Position numbers and translations under genes: made by a program. Positions 9,981 to 22,410 of a stretch of DNA of 60,000 bases are shown piece after piece; the stretch's first letter is position 1, and each line of letters begins with the position of its first letter. This DNA is from Polytrichum commune (Eukaryota; Streptophyta; Polytrichopsida; Polytrichales; Polytrichaceae), in the NCBI GenBank assembly GCA_950295325.1, contig OX485806.1:18044001-18104000 (forward strand), given 5' to 3'. The notes below the pieces were generated by a model. It had not been told where the DNA came from. It worked only from the letters and a program-made list of their open reading frames with translations, and searched no databases.

Positions 9981-12159
9981 TTAAATGACGGCTAGTGCGT
10001 CAAACTGCTTGCTCTGGAAGACACCCTCCAACGACAGGTCGAGCAAATTGTCGCCATACAAGTCATTTTCCCATTTGAGAACAGAAAAATCTGATTTGAC
10101 GGAAGTTGAGTTGGGGAACAGCGTCGCGAGGCTGCCACAAAACGTCCGCAGGGTCGTGAACCAAATACCCAGAGCCTCCCACGCGTCGTTAAACTTTGTC
10201 ATGAGGTCGTGCTTATCGAGGATTGTCTTAAAGGAGGGCTCGTATTTGTACGCCTTCACCAGATCGCGATGTTGCCGCTCGATCTCGTAGATGGCATCCT
10301 CGTCCCAGTTTGCTTTGATCAGGTGCACATTGCGCGGTTGCAGGACGTCGCGGACGAACACGACAGGTTGAACACGAACGAGATCGGACGGCATGACGGG
10401 TGGTGCCTCCTTGTCGGCAGGCTCGTTGCGTGAATTGCGTTCAGCTTGGATGTCGATAATGCCTTGAACAATGCTCACAGCGAACATGCCAATCGATGTG
10501 AGTACGTCGCGTTGAGCGGAGTCGTCCAGCGCATCGAAGTGGGCCTCGGCACGCGAACCTTGATTGCGGATGAACAACTCGAGCGAATCGAAGGTGACGA
10601 ACCAATCGAATCGCTGGAAGTAGTCTGACACATCGAGGTCGTTGAACTCGGTGTCCATATCGATGCGGTGCAGCTTGTACACCATCTGGAGGTCGTCCGC
10701 GGACTTGTTGACGTACGCGCGCTGCTGGCAGATGAGAAGGAGGCGAGCTTGCAGCTCGCAGAACATCTTGTGGACAAGTTCGAGGCCAGGTGCTACCGCA
10801 AAGACTTGGACCCACCACATTTCCGAGAGAACGGGCGGGACGGCGACACCACGCTGCTCACGCCGTTCGTCAAGAAACGCGATGATCTGTTGCTCGTACT
10901 TGATATCGAACTAGAGGACGCTGTTCAATGCGGCCCACTGGTTCGTCTTCTTCGGGCTGGCGACGCCCATCTCGGTGATCAACATGTTCTGCTTGCGAAG
11001 GTAGACCGTTGCCTCCATCGATCAACTCGACAGTGGCTTGAACAACGAGATCGGCTTGGTGGTTGACATAGTTAACTTGCGTCACATCATGCGTCGCGAG
11101 GTCGACAAGCTGCTTCTGAATGCCGGTGATGTGTCCCATCTTCGTGTGCTTGCCATCGGTCGCAACGCCGATCAGCTTGTCGGCCCACGACACACAGAGC
11201 GCGCCAAGAAGCGTCACGAGCATTTTGACTTGCAAGTCGGCTGTATGACGACCGAAGTGTGGCATCGCGATCAGATGAAAGTTGTAGATGATCCCTTTGA
11301 CAGAGATGCGGATGCGGACGTCCAAGAACGCGGTGCCGCGATGGGTGCTTCCATCAAACGCGATAGAGAACGCCCACACGTCGTCGCTGGAGAGCAGGAC
11401 GCCAATCTTAGTCAGAGCGACGCCGACAAGCACGCGGACATACTGGCCGACCAGATGGTCACTCACACCGCTCAACTTGCCGATGCTCATCATGTCACGC
11501 GTGTGTCTGATCGCGGCCGCGATCTGCCGAAACGACATGCCGCACGACGCGTGCTTGATGATGAGCTGGAACCGCTTGACGTTCTTGATCACGACGACGT
11601 ACGACCCGTCGTCAGCTTCGCCATCCGGCTTGAACAACAACAATGCGTTGCGCTTCAGCTTGATTAGACGAGCAACTCGTTCAACGATATTCGGATCGAG
11701 AGCCTTGCCATCGTCGTGCTCGAGGGCAGCCATCTCGTCTTCAGGCCAGAACAAGAGCTCGCCAATGATCGTATCGACAACGGCGTTTGAAATCTTCAAC
11801 GTCAGCTCGTCGCCGTCAATCTCGATGTACCGGTGCAGCGTGTTGTTGCGCGACACGATCCCGTCGAAGAACTTGAGCTGTTCGGACGGCGACAATGCCT
11901 GGTACTAGCTCCATTTCTCCTGGTGTTGTGACTCCATGTGTTTGATCATGACATCAGAGCGGAAGTCGGGCCCGTACGTCTGGTTCGCGACGCGCGCAGC
12001 GCGCTTCCGGTTCGTCATGTCAACTTGCCGCCCAAAGTATTTGCAAAACGAGCAAACCGCCTCGATAACCGCGGATGTCTTGACGTCGCGGTTCGTCACG
12101 TGCAGCCCGAACTTCTGTTTGTAGGCCGGCTGCCAGGGGCTCGACTTTTTCTTCGGCAT
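9981..12159 (-). pseudogene. hAT-like transposase with BED-like finger, lightly damaged
   Basis: Reading right to left from an ATG at 12159, the protein begins MPKKKSSPWQP. It has a Cys-x2-Cys (CSFCKYFGR) and a HMESQH pair, forming a BED-like DNA-binding finger (about residues 35-80). The RNase H-like hAT core follows: FSIAFDGSTHRGTAFLDVR contains the first catalytic Asp, and WADKLIGVATDG the second. The tail encodes the region rich in Trp and Leu typical of the C-terminal dimerisation part. The layout, including the phrase QHQEKWS.YQALS, resembles transposases I associate with oomycetes. Damage is limited to a stop at 11905-11907, a frameshift near 10990 and a stop near 10910. Total length would be about 720 residues, usual for hAT. 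Confidence 0.8.
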
Positions 12160-12256
12160 GATCACTACAGTGACGCGGAGGTCCGCAACAAGGTCTGCAA
12201 CTGTACATGTAACTGCAATCGACCCCAAGTGCATCGTTTTGCACCTTTGGACAATT

Positions 12257-12402
12257 GTAATGTAACTACACCTAGTTGTCATCCTACGATGACGAAGCGT
12301 ACTCAACAACGAGGCTAATTGACAATATGATATTGTAAAGTAACTACACCTAGTTGACATCCTACGACGACGAGGCGTCCTCAACGACAAGGCTAATTGA
12401 CA
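12257..12402. repeat. Two tandem copies of a ~78-bp unit upstream of the hAT transposase
   Basis: The unit starting GTAACTACACCTAGTTG appears at about 12261 and again at about 12338. Each is followed by a GACGA-rich segment and GGCTAATTGACAAT. A third, decayed piece (CACCTAGTCATCAACG) follows near 12448. The array sits between the transposase ATG (12159) and the element's right terminus, a position where transposase-binding or promoter repeats are common. Confidence 0.7.
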
Positions 12403-12603
12403 ATGTGATATCTAATGTATACCATGATGACGAGGTTGGGTGTATGGACACCTAGTCATCAACGGTAGTGTCATTGTAAGGTAACTACCAATATTGATGG
12501 GTAATTGAATATTCTAACGGTTAGTGTGGAAGTTGGTGATAAACCGGTGAGAGGTTTGTTACAACAATGCTCTCTTAAAAGTGCTTTGAACAATGCTTTG
12601 GAC

Positions 12604-12840
12604 TCACTCTCTTAAAAGTGGGGTCTGGCGAGGCTTAAGTGTGGTAAAAGTGGGGTCTGTTTTTAGAATCCCACATTTAAGGAGGCCTGGTTTACTGGCC
12701 TCCTTTGTTGAATTGTTATTTGGAACAATTGGCTTCCGCTTCGGATGATTTATGGTGTGAACAAATTTTTTACTTTGAAAAACAATCATTCTTAGCGTGG
12801 CCCAACTGCACACAAGACCAACACTATAAGGTCTTCATGC
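12604..12840 (-). pseudogene. Gag zinc knuckle of an LTR retrotransposon
   Basis: Read on the minus strand near 12780-12835, the codons spell C-W-S-C-V-Q-L-G-H-A-K-N-D-C. This is an exact CX2CX4HX4C retroviral-type zinc knuckle, the nucleic-acid-binding motif of Gag nucleocapsid. It is followed by a basic stretch (NHPKRKP). The frame is then cut by the hAT element at 12689. Together with the upstream frames at 12901-13527 it marks an old LTR retrotransposon in reverse orientation. Confidence 0.75.
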
Positions 12841-12900
12841 CTTCCGCCTTTGCCAATCTTGCAATTACGACTAAATTCTTTTGGAATTTGTTAAAATCCA

Positions 12901-13527
12901 CTAGGAATGACAAGAAATCAGTGGCGTTATATTGACACAAGATACGATCACACTGCTTGACAACGGCGAATGCCTCTGCAAGTATTTCATGCCACCATAA
13001 TTCATGATGATCATATGCAACACTAAATTAATGAGGCATTTGTCAATATTTGACAAAAATACCTTCATCAACTGGCTCTCTACGAAAACACCTTTAAATT
13101 CCCTGATAAATCTCGCCAACCTCGTATACATAGTATAATATGTGTCATCTTTCTCCCACCTAAAGTGTTGAATCCGTTGAATTTGATCCCAACAAAAACC
13201 TCTATATTCTTCATTCAAATGTAATTAAAATTCATGCAGATGATCAAAATCTGGCGGAACCCCTAAAGAAACTAATGTTGTCTGGGTGGACTAGGCGTAA
13301 TGAGAGAGTGGAAATATCATGATCGACGTATTCTCGGATGTGGAAGCGGGAACCCTCTCCTTAGGTTCACTAGGGAAGGTTCCCTCTACATCCACTTCAA
13401 ACACGCCCTCCGCTTCCTCCATTTTGACCACATGAGCAGCTAATATATTGGAAGTCGTCCCGTCATTTAATGTGAAAACCAATTCCACCTGCATTTCCAA
13501 GTACTGCTGCACATGACGAAGCTTCAT
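12901..13527 (-). pseudogene. LTR-retrotransposon Gag remnant
   Basis: Two frames (13291-13527 and 12901-13218) encode parts of a Gag-like protein. The second contains the order Y-T-M-Y-T-R-L-A-R-F-I-R-E-F followed by a short amphipathic segment and FLSNIDKCLINLVLH, which resembles the retrotransposon Gag core that precedes the zinc knuckle. The intact order on the minus strand is core, knuckle, then the 9420-9692 fragment. No integrase or reverse transcriptase of this element remains in the window, so it is heavily deleted. Confidence 0.55.
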
Positions 13528-16077
13528 CCAACAAGCATCCCTCTATTAATTGATCGTAAGTTTAGAGTGCCTCGTGCCCCAAAATGTTGGGGCAAAAACT
13601 CGAACGCATACCAGTCATTAAAACTAGTATTACATTGACGCTTCCCCCACACCGAAGTAGGTTGAAAAACCTCGCCAAGTGCTACCATTGGTTCCACGTC
13701 CGAGAGGGAGGAGAGTCAACTTTCCAATGTCCTTGAAAATGGAAAACTATAATATTGGCTCTGATTGTAATCATTAACCCACAATGGGTTCAGTCACTGA
13801 AGCCAACAATCTAAATTAATATGATATCAAGGTAAAATGTCAAAATGTGGAAGACAACCTACACATACAACAACCACCAACTTTATGGTATGCTCGGTCT
13901 CAATCCAACCTTACCATAAGGGAGTACAAACACCGTCTACTTGGTGCACACATAAGGGTATCGTTGGTCATTCACCCGACCTCACCTCCATAATACCCTA
14001 TCACAAACTAGAATAACACAAAATGAGGCAATATTGGCAACGTCCAGCAACACAGTCTGCCACGGGGAAATATACCACAATGAAATGCGGAAAACAATGT
14101 AGATACATCACTGGATCCTCTTCCTCAAAAAATAATTAAATGAAATTCAAATTGACTACGTACAACTGACACTCGCATGCGGTTGGTGGTCAAGCGTGAT
14201 ATACCCTGTAGCGGTAAAAAAAGTTGGCACATAAGCACATCTCTCGTACCCACTACAATATAAAAACTCCCTCCTACAAAAATCCCTGGAACACCGTAGT
14301 ACCATAGCTAGTTTGTGCACCTTGAAACAAATATTTATTTATTTTTTGAAAAATATGTTTCGTTAATCAAAAATATTATATATGAAATTTTGTCAGTCTT
14401 ATGATTTTAAAAATTCTAATTTGATTTTCGGTAAGGTCCAACAATATTGCAAGTAGGTTGTTGTTTTTTTCATTCATTCGTGGTGACCTGTATCCACATG
14501 AGTGAGTGAAAATTTCTAATAAAATGCCACAACAGGTGTGTTCAACATCCTAACCTCAGGTGTTCATGCTGCCACAATCTCAAGGGACAAAAAGGAGCGC
14601 GTACAATCATCATTGATGAATACCTCCCAACTTTTTAAATTCAACCCAAAACATGTCAAATAGACAAATAAGAATCAGCTCTTGTCGACTAGCAATATTA
14701 TTCTATAGGCTTAACAAAGAGATATTAATGGACTGCAAAGAACGATTTGTGTTTAAATTCAATAGATGTCCTTAGAGACATCAACCAATGAGAACTTCAT
14801 ATGTATACTACTGATGAGACAGTCCAAATTATTGCTGCAAAATAGTGATATTGATATCTACATTTAAATGAGCTGATTTTATCAACTAGGTTCTAAGGAA
14901 ATATAGACAACAAAGAAAGAATGAAGCAAAGCTGCAAACCAGGAGAAAGATCGAAGCAAATACTTGGCTACATATAGGAGAAATACTAGATGTAGATGTG
15001 AAACCCATATAGAACCTTAAAAAACCCACCAATTATGACCGTCAAACTTACGCCTCAACATAGGTACAATTGTGTCAACATGATGTATATGACCCAATAA
15101 CCTCTTCAAGAGCAAAAAATGACACAAATTCACAAACACTCCAACACAAATTGCGTAAACCAGGTTATGATTGAGAATCCATTGCCTCCGGTGCGTGGAG
15201 GTTGGGAAGTCCACCATCAAAACTCACTAACTAATCCCCTAACAAATGAGAACAATACAATTTGCAACCATAAAACCACACAAACAATGATTAGGCATAG
15301 GTTGGTAGAGCATCTCCCCATTTGTAAGCCTCTAGTCTCCTTGCCTTTGTTAGCTTGGCCTTTGCACTTGTTACAACAAGCATGCAAGTTGGGAGGCAAG
15401 GCATATATGGCTAGCATTGGGAAGTGCTCGGTGTTTTTGTTCCGTGACTTGTGCAACCTTGTGGAGCTCGTGAATAGGGCGCCGAACCATTAACACGTTA
15501 ACAAGCAACCTCTTATGGCGTGTTGACGTGGTTGGAGCTTAAAAGAGTCCAATTTTTTTCAATAATTCTTTTTTTTCCTAATATATTTTTTCACTTATTC
15601 GTTTTATTAGGCTCATAATTTTTGGTTTTTTTTGTTTTTTTATTTGGCAATTATTTTTGTACGAACCAACTATGGTTCTATGGTATGTATTACTAAACAT
15701 AATTTGACCTTAACAATTATGTTGTTTACTTGAATGATGATTTCATATGCCAAACATCTTTCAATGGCAATCCCTCAGCAATCCCATATATATATCCCTA
15801 AATAAATCCCAATGCCCATAACGTGCCTTTCAAAAATTTAAGTGTATGATGGCTTAAATTTCATCCTCTTATTTTTCTTCTATTTTTAACTAAAAGAAAA
15901 TCAAATCACCCGTTTATGCCAAGTACTTCTTTCCAAGCCGATGTGGTGGAAGTAAGCCAATCGCAAATTCGTTGCAATCCCACGTCCTCCACATGTTCCC
16001 GAATGTTTCCGCGAACTATCCTGGCAATACTTGCGTCTTCCGAAACCCAAATACCTTAATTTCTCATAAGGTACTTA
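13528..16077. other. Unassigned AT-rich DNA, possible LTR and MITE pieces
   Basis: No supported gene. At 13757-13766, GGCTCTGATT (minus strand AATCAGAGCC) resembles a primer-binding site for initiator tRNA-Met upstream of the Gag frames, and TGTAATCATTAACCC from 13767 could be the LTR edge; no partner LTR was found. From about 14300 to 14450 the sequence matches, in reverse orientation, the MITE at 42790-43050. The frames at 15017-15493 show no domain. Confidence 0.35.
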
Positions 16078-16607
16078 GAGCATCTCCACCCTTGGGCAGA
16101 AATGCAAGCTTTCGAAATGGGCTTTGAAGGGCTCCAAGCATGCACTAAATTCTTTTAGGGTGGCACTCCCCCACCGTTACTTGCATATTGGCTCTTCAAG
16201 TCAAAAAATTATCAGGAATATTCCCTGTAATGATGTGTCCAAAACTGGCAAAAAATAACCCAATTTTCCACTTTCCTCTTTCGATCCTCTCCCTCCCGCC
16301 CCTGATCCAAGGCCCAGCTTGGACCTTGCTAGCAATGATTACCTTCCAGCGATGTAACTTGAGGTCAGATTCTTTTTGGCTGTTGTTTCTGTAGCTTCGT
16401 CGGAGACGGGTTGATTGTAGGAATAAAGTGGGTTAATTGGGGCAATTTTGTTGTTGTTCAGGTCTTCCACGACTCATCGGAGAGTAGTCGAGGAGAGAAT
16501 CTCTAAGACGTTGCACTGCTCAACAACTACGAGGAACTATTATTATTACTAGTGTCGGTGTTGATCGGTGAAGGAGCACTCCACGTGATTTCGGGACGTT
16601 CTGGGCG

Positions 16608-19600
16608 GTGATTCATTGTTTTCCACTGCTCTCCACTACTCTTGATCACGTTTTTTATTTTGGTTTCCATGGGTGTGCACAATTTAGGGCAGGCAGGCAA
16701 CGCCTCGATGATGATGATGAGGATGATGAGGATGATGTCGTAGTAAACTTTGTATTGGAATTAGGGTTTGTGAATCCCGAACAAGCATTACCATCAATTC
16801 GTGGTAGATCCCGGCTTGGAAAGTCCCCTAACATTGAGCGATTTAGGATTGAGATGCATCATCGCATGATCTCTGATTATTTTTGTAACGAGCCGGTGTA
16901 TGGGCCAAATTTGTTCCGTAGACGCTATCGCATGCAATGTTCATTTTTTCTTACGATCATGGAGAAGGTTTCTCAGCGAGACAATTATTTTGTCCAGAAA
17001 GTAGATGCGTGTGGGTATGTAGGACTTTCATTGCACCAAAAGTGCACATCTGCGCTACAAATGTTTTGTTATGGTTTGTCGGGAGATGCCACGGATGAAT
17101 ATTGCCAAACAAGTGAAAGCATGGCCATGTAGTGTATGAAGAGATTTTGTTTGGCAATTAGGGCGGAATTTGAAGATCATCATCTGAGGCAACCAACTCG
17201 GGAAGACTTTTAGAAGCAACTGGCTAGTAATCGTGATCGTGGGTTCCCCGGCATGTTTGCGTCTCTCGATTGCATGCACTATGTTTGGAAGAATTGTCCC
17301 GTTGCTTGGCAGGGAATTTTGGAGACAAAGATGGCAATATGTCTATCATTTTGGAGGCCGTTGCGGATAGGGATCTGTCGTCCGATTTTTTGGCCTCGAG
17401 ACCCCCAAAACCCTAAATTAGGGCTCTCTAGGGCCTAGCCTAGCTACGGCAATTGAATTAGTTAGAGAAGTAGTGACTAAAATCACTAAAAAGCTAAAAG
17501 TAGCTAGTTTAGGTAAAAAGACCAAAAGTGAGGTCAATTGGTGAATTAGTAAGTAAATTGGGTTTTAATAACTTCTCAAAGGACTTTTTGATTAGGTCCG
17601 GAGCTACCAAACCTATTGGGAAGAGGTTTGGAAGCCCCCGAACCTCCCCGGAAAAGGGTAAGGGGGAGGAAGATGAAGTTAGACGGACCGCATTTCTTCG
17701 TGTTCGCAATCGTGTTTTTTGTGCAAAATTTGTAATTTCCTCTCGTGAAGAGAGTTTGCGAGTGAAAGATCGAATAAAGTTCTTAATTCATTACGCAATT
17801 GGATGTGAAACCCATTGCACATTGCTTGTGTGTGATTCTCATTTGGAAAAATTGATTGTGTGGAAAGTTGCTTGCGAAAAACCTAATTTGAACGCTGATC
17901 AGTTTCTAAAAATAGTAGATTTTAGGCTGCAGTTGAGTTTTCATGTCCTGTTGTGAGAAGTTAATGTGCAATAAGTGTGTGCTCCAATTGGATTCAGGGA
18001 ATTGGATAATACGAGTTTGAGGTCAACACATTAGAATAATTTGCAATCAGAGTGTTAAGTTTGATGTGAGATTCTTATTTTGCAAATCCCGAAGTCACAC
18101 AAATTTGATTGCACGAGGGTTTCAAGAAATCGCAGCCGGGAGTCTCTCGGAGCTGAGAAGGCCAATTTCAGGTGCTGATGCGAGAGCGTTACTGATTGAT
18201 CTCGAGAAATTTAGAGAAGTTACCTCAAATACCTAAAGGAAAATTGAAATATGGCAACCTGTAACCAGTTGAACTTGGAAATATCCGTAAATTCAAGCGA
18301 CATCTCAAAGGGATTGTGCTTTCGGAGAGACTGATTCGGCCAAAGAATCAAAGAGCCGAATTCGAATATAGGGGTTTTAATCAATTTGTGGGAAGAATAC
18401 AAGTCCGAGGATTGAAGCGCTAAGGAATCAGGTGGTGCTTGTAAATTTGAAATGGCCAAAAACAACTAAGAATCATCAAATTTGATTGAAGCAATCCCCT
18501 ATTGCGGAGGAGAGAGAAGCAGGGGAGAGGAAGAAGAAGAAGAAGAAGGAAAAGGGGCCACGTGGCGCAAGGAGGAGCAACCTCCCAAACCAGAGTTCAT
18601 ACTGGAAAAGAGGCTGGGAAATAACTAGCTGCGAAATACCCCTGTTCACACTGCAGCAGGCAACAGGTTGTAAATCTTTGGATTTAAAGAAGCTGAACTT
18701 ACTTTTACTGCAGGTAAAACTAATTTGAGATTTAAATATCTAAAGTTAAGGCATTAAAGCCTATTTCAGCATCATTTAATTATCTAAATGGGCATTTTGC
18801 ACAATCCAACATACAAATAAATCAACTACCATTGGAAAATCAATGAAAAAGTGTTCCTAAACACTTTTGCAAATCGGCAAGGAGTAAATTAAGGTATGTT
18901 TTAACACATTAAATAAATTGAATAATCTAAACAAATTTAGAAGTGATTTCTAAATTAAAGGAATTAAAGAATTAAAGAATTCCCTAAGGTACTTATTGCC
19001 TAAGAATTAAATTGGAATTAAATTGGTATTAAGGAACCCGTTATTGCGAGATAAATATACTAAAAAGAAAGTAAAAATGGGTTAAAGGTTATTAATGAAT
19101 CATGGTATTTGAATCGCCAACGAGGTTGGGGTGAGGACCATGTATTATTAAACTGATATCATTAAATTGAAGATTAATTAAGGAAAGGCCGTGAATAGAT
19201 TTCTTGATACACTAAATTGGCGGTAATTAAGGAGGGACAATGAAATTCACCAGAGTGCCCTTGGCTCTGGTGAAGAAGTGGTTACTGGATACTTGAAAAA
19301 GACAATTGTTGAGCCGTGACTCCTGCAAGAAACTTCGAAAGTCAAAATTGGTCACTACTAGACAATGGTTGTGAGGGAGTGACTGAGCAATTGCATGTAC
19401 CGCTGTGAGTGACCTTTAACCCCAATTAAATAATACCTAAAGTTCACTTTAAAAGCTAATTTCTTTAAGATTGTCGTCCTAAACTCATCTTAATTCCTTT
19501 GTGATCTATCAATTAACTTAATGGTGATCCCTAAATATAAAATCTGACACTCATTTGGTTTTCCCTGTGTGGTTTTCTTAACTAGAACCCAAACAAAAAA

Positions 19601-20196
19601 CCTATCTACAGGATCTACACATTTGACATGTTTTTTTGGATTGCCTGGTTCTAACAATGATTTAAATGTGCTTGATAGGTCTCCCTTGATCCATAATATG
19701 CTCACTTTTGAAACTCGTGATATGAGTTTTCAAGTGAACGGGAGCAATTATGATCGTTATTATTTGCTTGCTGATGGAATCTATCCGGAGCAGGCATGCT
19801 TTATTCAAAACATTCATGAACCTCAATACGAGAAAAATGCTTACTTTGCAGAGCGACAAGAAGCCGTTCAAAAAGATATTGAACGATGTTTCGGTGTTTT
19901 ACAAACGTGGTTTGCGATTCACATCCCGGTTTTGAAGCATGAACTTCATTACAAACATCATGTTCGCGTGTTGTATCATCCATAACATGATAATTGAAGA
20001 CGAACCGGACATAGAAGGACTTGAAGATATCATTTTGGAATTGAGAGAAGATACAGTACCATTACATCGTGGGCTGTCTTTTGAACAATTGATAGAAATC
20101 ACAAAAGAGGTAGAGAATCGCGATACTCATTTTGGACTAAGGGGTGACTTGATAGAACATTCGTGGGCACTAAGATGTGCCGCTCATATGACATAA
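16608..20196 (+). pseudogene. HARBI1/PIF-type DDE transposase, split by an LTR-like insertion
   Basis: The N-terminal part (16608-17132) has an acidic DDDDEDDEDD run and then RMISDYFCNEPVYGPNLFRRRYRM, a hallmark of plant PIF transposases. The first catalytic Asp lies in FASLDCMHYVWKNCP (about 17255-17300), the second in GLPGSNNDLNVLDRSP (about 19640-19680), and the Glu in QKDIERCFGVLQ (about 19870-19905), so the DDE triad is complete. The C-terminus ends near 20196. Damage comprises a stop at 17130-17132, a stop near 17211, a one-base shift near 17325 and the insertion at 17376-19610. The enzyme would cut and paste elements with TWA targets. It is the likely motor of the bracketed element and possibly of related MITEs. 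Confidence 0.9.
17376..19610. mobile_element. Solo-LTR-like insertion (2235 bp) inside the transposase
   Basis: The insert begins TGTCGTCCGA and ends CCTATCTACA, so it has the TG...CA ends of an LTR. It is flanked by the 5-bp duplication GGATC (17371-17375 and 19611-19615). Removing it and one GGATC rejoins the interrupted transposase segment between its first and second catalytic Asp. No protein domain is seen inside; a 142-codon frame at 17528-17956 is unrecognised. The ends show no second LTR copy, which favours a solo LTR over a complete small element. Confidence 0.75.
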
Positions 20197-20588
20197 TATG
20201 TTTTTAAAACACTTACATAATCAATGGTAATATCGGTTTCCGTTTATTATCAACAAACAAACTCGGCACCGGAAAATCATGGTGACCGTCACCTGTATGT
20301 CCAAGCCAATAAATATGAAACTAATTCTACACTATCGCATTGCATCCCAACTCTCTATTCCTGATTAATTTTAATCTAAAAAATTTCCAAATTTTCCAAA
20401 TTTCATGAATTCTTTTTAATATGTAAACAAAAACTTGCCTAAGCCAACGCAAAAAGAAATGAAAAAGAAAAACTTCCAAGTGGAAAACAATTACCAAAGT
20501 TCAGGCTTCACAAAACTCTGCAAAAAACAGCTCCCAGCCATGTGCAAAATGCGCAAAATAATAATTTACAAATATTCAATTAAGTGAA

Positions 20589-21953
20589 ATGCGCACCTTT
20601 AAAATTACCTTTATGTTGATCATGATCACTGTCAAATTGCTCGAGCTCCGCATCGAAATCTTGTCGTCCATCAATGTGGCCGCTCACACTCCGCATTTGC
20701 CGCATCGTTTCTCTGTCTTCACGGGTTTCGGCCTCCGCAACATCTCTTTCTCTAGCAACCTCCATCCTCTTCCTTGCCTCACCGTCTTCGCGTTCTCGCG
20801 TTTCTCGTTCTACCTTCTCCGCAAGACACTTGCGAATTTTTCCAATTCCTCCTCTTGACGTAGGCGGAAATATTCCTGGGCGGTCGGTGTTGCCGAAGAG
20901 TCGATGGTTTGCATTAGTAGAATCATGTTTTGATCCTTGAGAACATTCATCTTATAAATTTGGGCATCGGCGATTGCCTTTGTGGCCATGGCTTGATGGT
21001 TCGCCGCATTTTCAAAAATCTTGTTTAATCGTTGTACCTCCTTCGCCGCTTTCGTCCCTGTGGGTCGGTCCTTCAATGATACGTTGGACTTGAGAGGAGA
21101 GTCCACAACACCCACGGATTCAGTGGTGTCCGCTTGGGACTCATGCTTTGAAGACATTAATTTTTTTTTCAAAAGAGTTAACTGCCTCGTGGTCGTCACA
21201 CCATCAGCCCACCGCGGATAATCTTTAACAATTGACCAACAATGTTCGTATGTGAACTCACCATTTTTTGTGCTATTTGTGGGGTACAACTCTTTGGCCA
21301 TGTGAATGATATCAACATCACCTACTTCCGATTTATTCAACCGTTTAATTTGTTGATAGCATCCCATGAACTTGAGGGCATCGTGCTTAATGATGCCCCA
21401 CTTTGACTCTAAAGACCCGCGCACCTTGATGAACTACCGGATTAAAGCTTTCGTAATGTTCGTAAATCCACTCCCATAATGCATTGTTTTTGTGTTGATT
21501 GCCTACAATTGGATCCTGTGAAATTGCTAAAACGTTTCTAGCAAGCTGCCGTTCCTCGTCCAACACAAAATTCTTCCTTTTTGTGGGTTTTGCAGCAGCT
21601 GCTCCACGACCCCAGCCTTGACCCCCGGTTCTACCACCTCTATGGCCTAAACTCTGATCCCCCCTAATTCCACCAACACCTTGAAAATCATTATCAAAAA
21701 ATACTTCGGAGCTCACCAATGGTGCTTGCCCGAACTCGTCACAAGTTGCGAAATTGGCTTGTGCCTGAGGCAATTGAGCGCGCCTCGAACCCCCAGCCTC
21801 CTGTTGCAAAATTCTTCGTGGCACACCACGTCCATTTGTTGATGGTCTTGATGCCACACCACCACCAACGCCCACACCACCGAAACCCACAATAAAATCC
21901 TCCTCACAAAATAAGTCGCCTTCAAGGTCTATCATCCAAAGTTTAATGTTCAA
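20589..21953 (-). pseudogene. PIF/Harbinger Myb/SANT-type accessory protein
   Basis: Two frames on the minus strand form one protein with a frameshift near 21420. The first (21387-21953) ends in TKRKNFVLDEERQLARNVL...QDPIVGNQHKNNALWEWIYEHY, the tryptophan-bearing Myb/SANT-like helix unit of PIF ORF1 proteins. The second (20810-21424) continues RGSLESKWGIIKHDALKFMGCYQQI and FTYEHCWSIVKDYPRWAD, then a charged helical tail. In characterised Ping/Harbinger elements this protein enters the nucleus with the transposase and binds the element ends. It is convergent with the transposase. A Gly/Arg-rich segment precedes the domain. Confidence 0.8.
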
Positions 21954-22410
21954 AATCAGCTACGTACAAGATATATCACATAGATTGATTTAGAAACCTA
22001 TAACATTCACAAAAACTAACAATAGCACAGAATAATTTGTGTGCTTCACAAGCCAACACAATATTAATTTTTTACACAATTGAAGCCCCTACAAATACCC
22101 AGCCAAATAGCAAACACTATACAACACACAGCCAGGTCCAAAATCAGCACGAGCTTCACATTGCGCCAGATTGGAATCAACACAAATGCATTTCTGACCA
22201 TCATAACTACAATCACCTAATTTAATTGCAGTCAGTAGTTTCACAAATTGTGCTAGTACATTAAGCTTAAGCTTTTGCTCTTGCAGATTCTCTCCTTTCA
22301 GTTGCCGCACTGTGCGACATTCTCGTGTTCACTCCTAAGGAATTGTTCACAAGACATATTCATGACTTCTCTCACTTATGTGTCTTTGGTTGTTTGTCGG
22401 CTTGTCACAG

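Larger units (their letters stand above)
9759..12689 (-). mobile_element. hAT-superfamily DNA transposon, GC-rich
   Basis: The element is 2931 bp long. The left end reads CATGCCTCCTTAA and the right end, reverse complemented, reads CAGGCCTCCTTAA (12 of 13 match). The outside octamers are GTTTACCG (9751-9758) and GTTTACTG (12690-12697), 7 of 8 identical, which fits the 8-bp target duplication of hAT elements. Subterminal copies of an AGTGGGGTC / GACCCCACT motif occur at both ends (about 9785-9890 and 12615-12660). The interior between 9960 and 12400 is far richer in GC and CpG than the flanks. It encodes one transposase on the minus strand and has inserted into a Gag coding region. Confidence 0.85.

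Noticed and set aside
11038-11908. Long plus-strand frames of 206 and 209 codons across the hAT element
   Set aside because: They are antisense shadows caused by high GC content. The minus strand reads the recognisable transposase.
19472-19610. A short 3' LTR starting TGTCGTCC, which would make the insertion a complete small element
   Set aside because: Only 8 bases match the left end; the following sequence does not.
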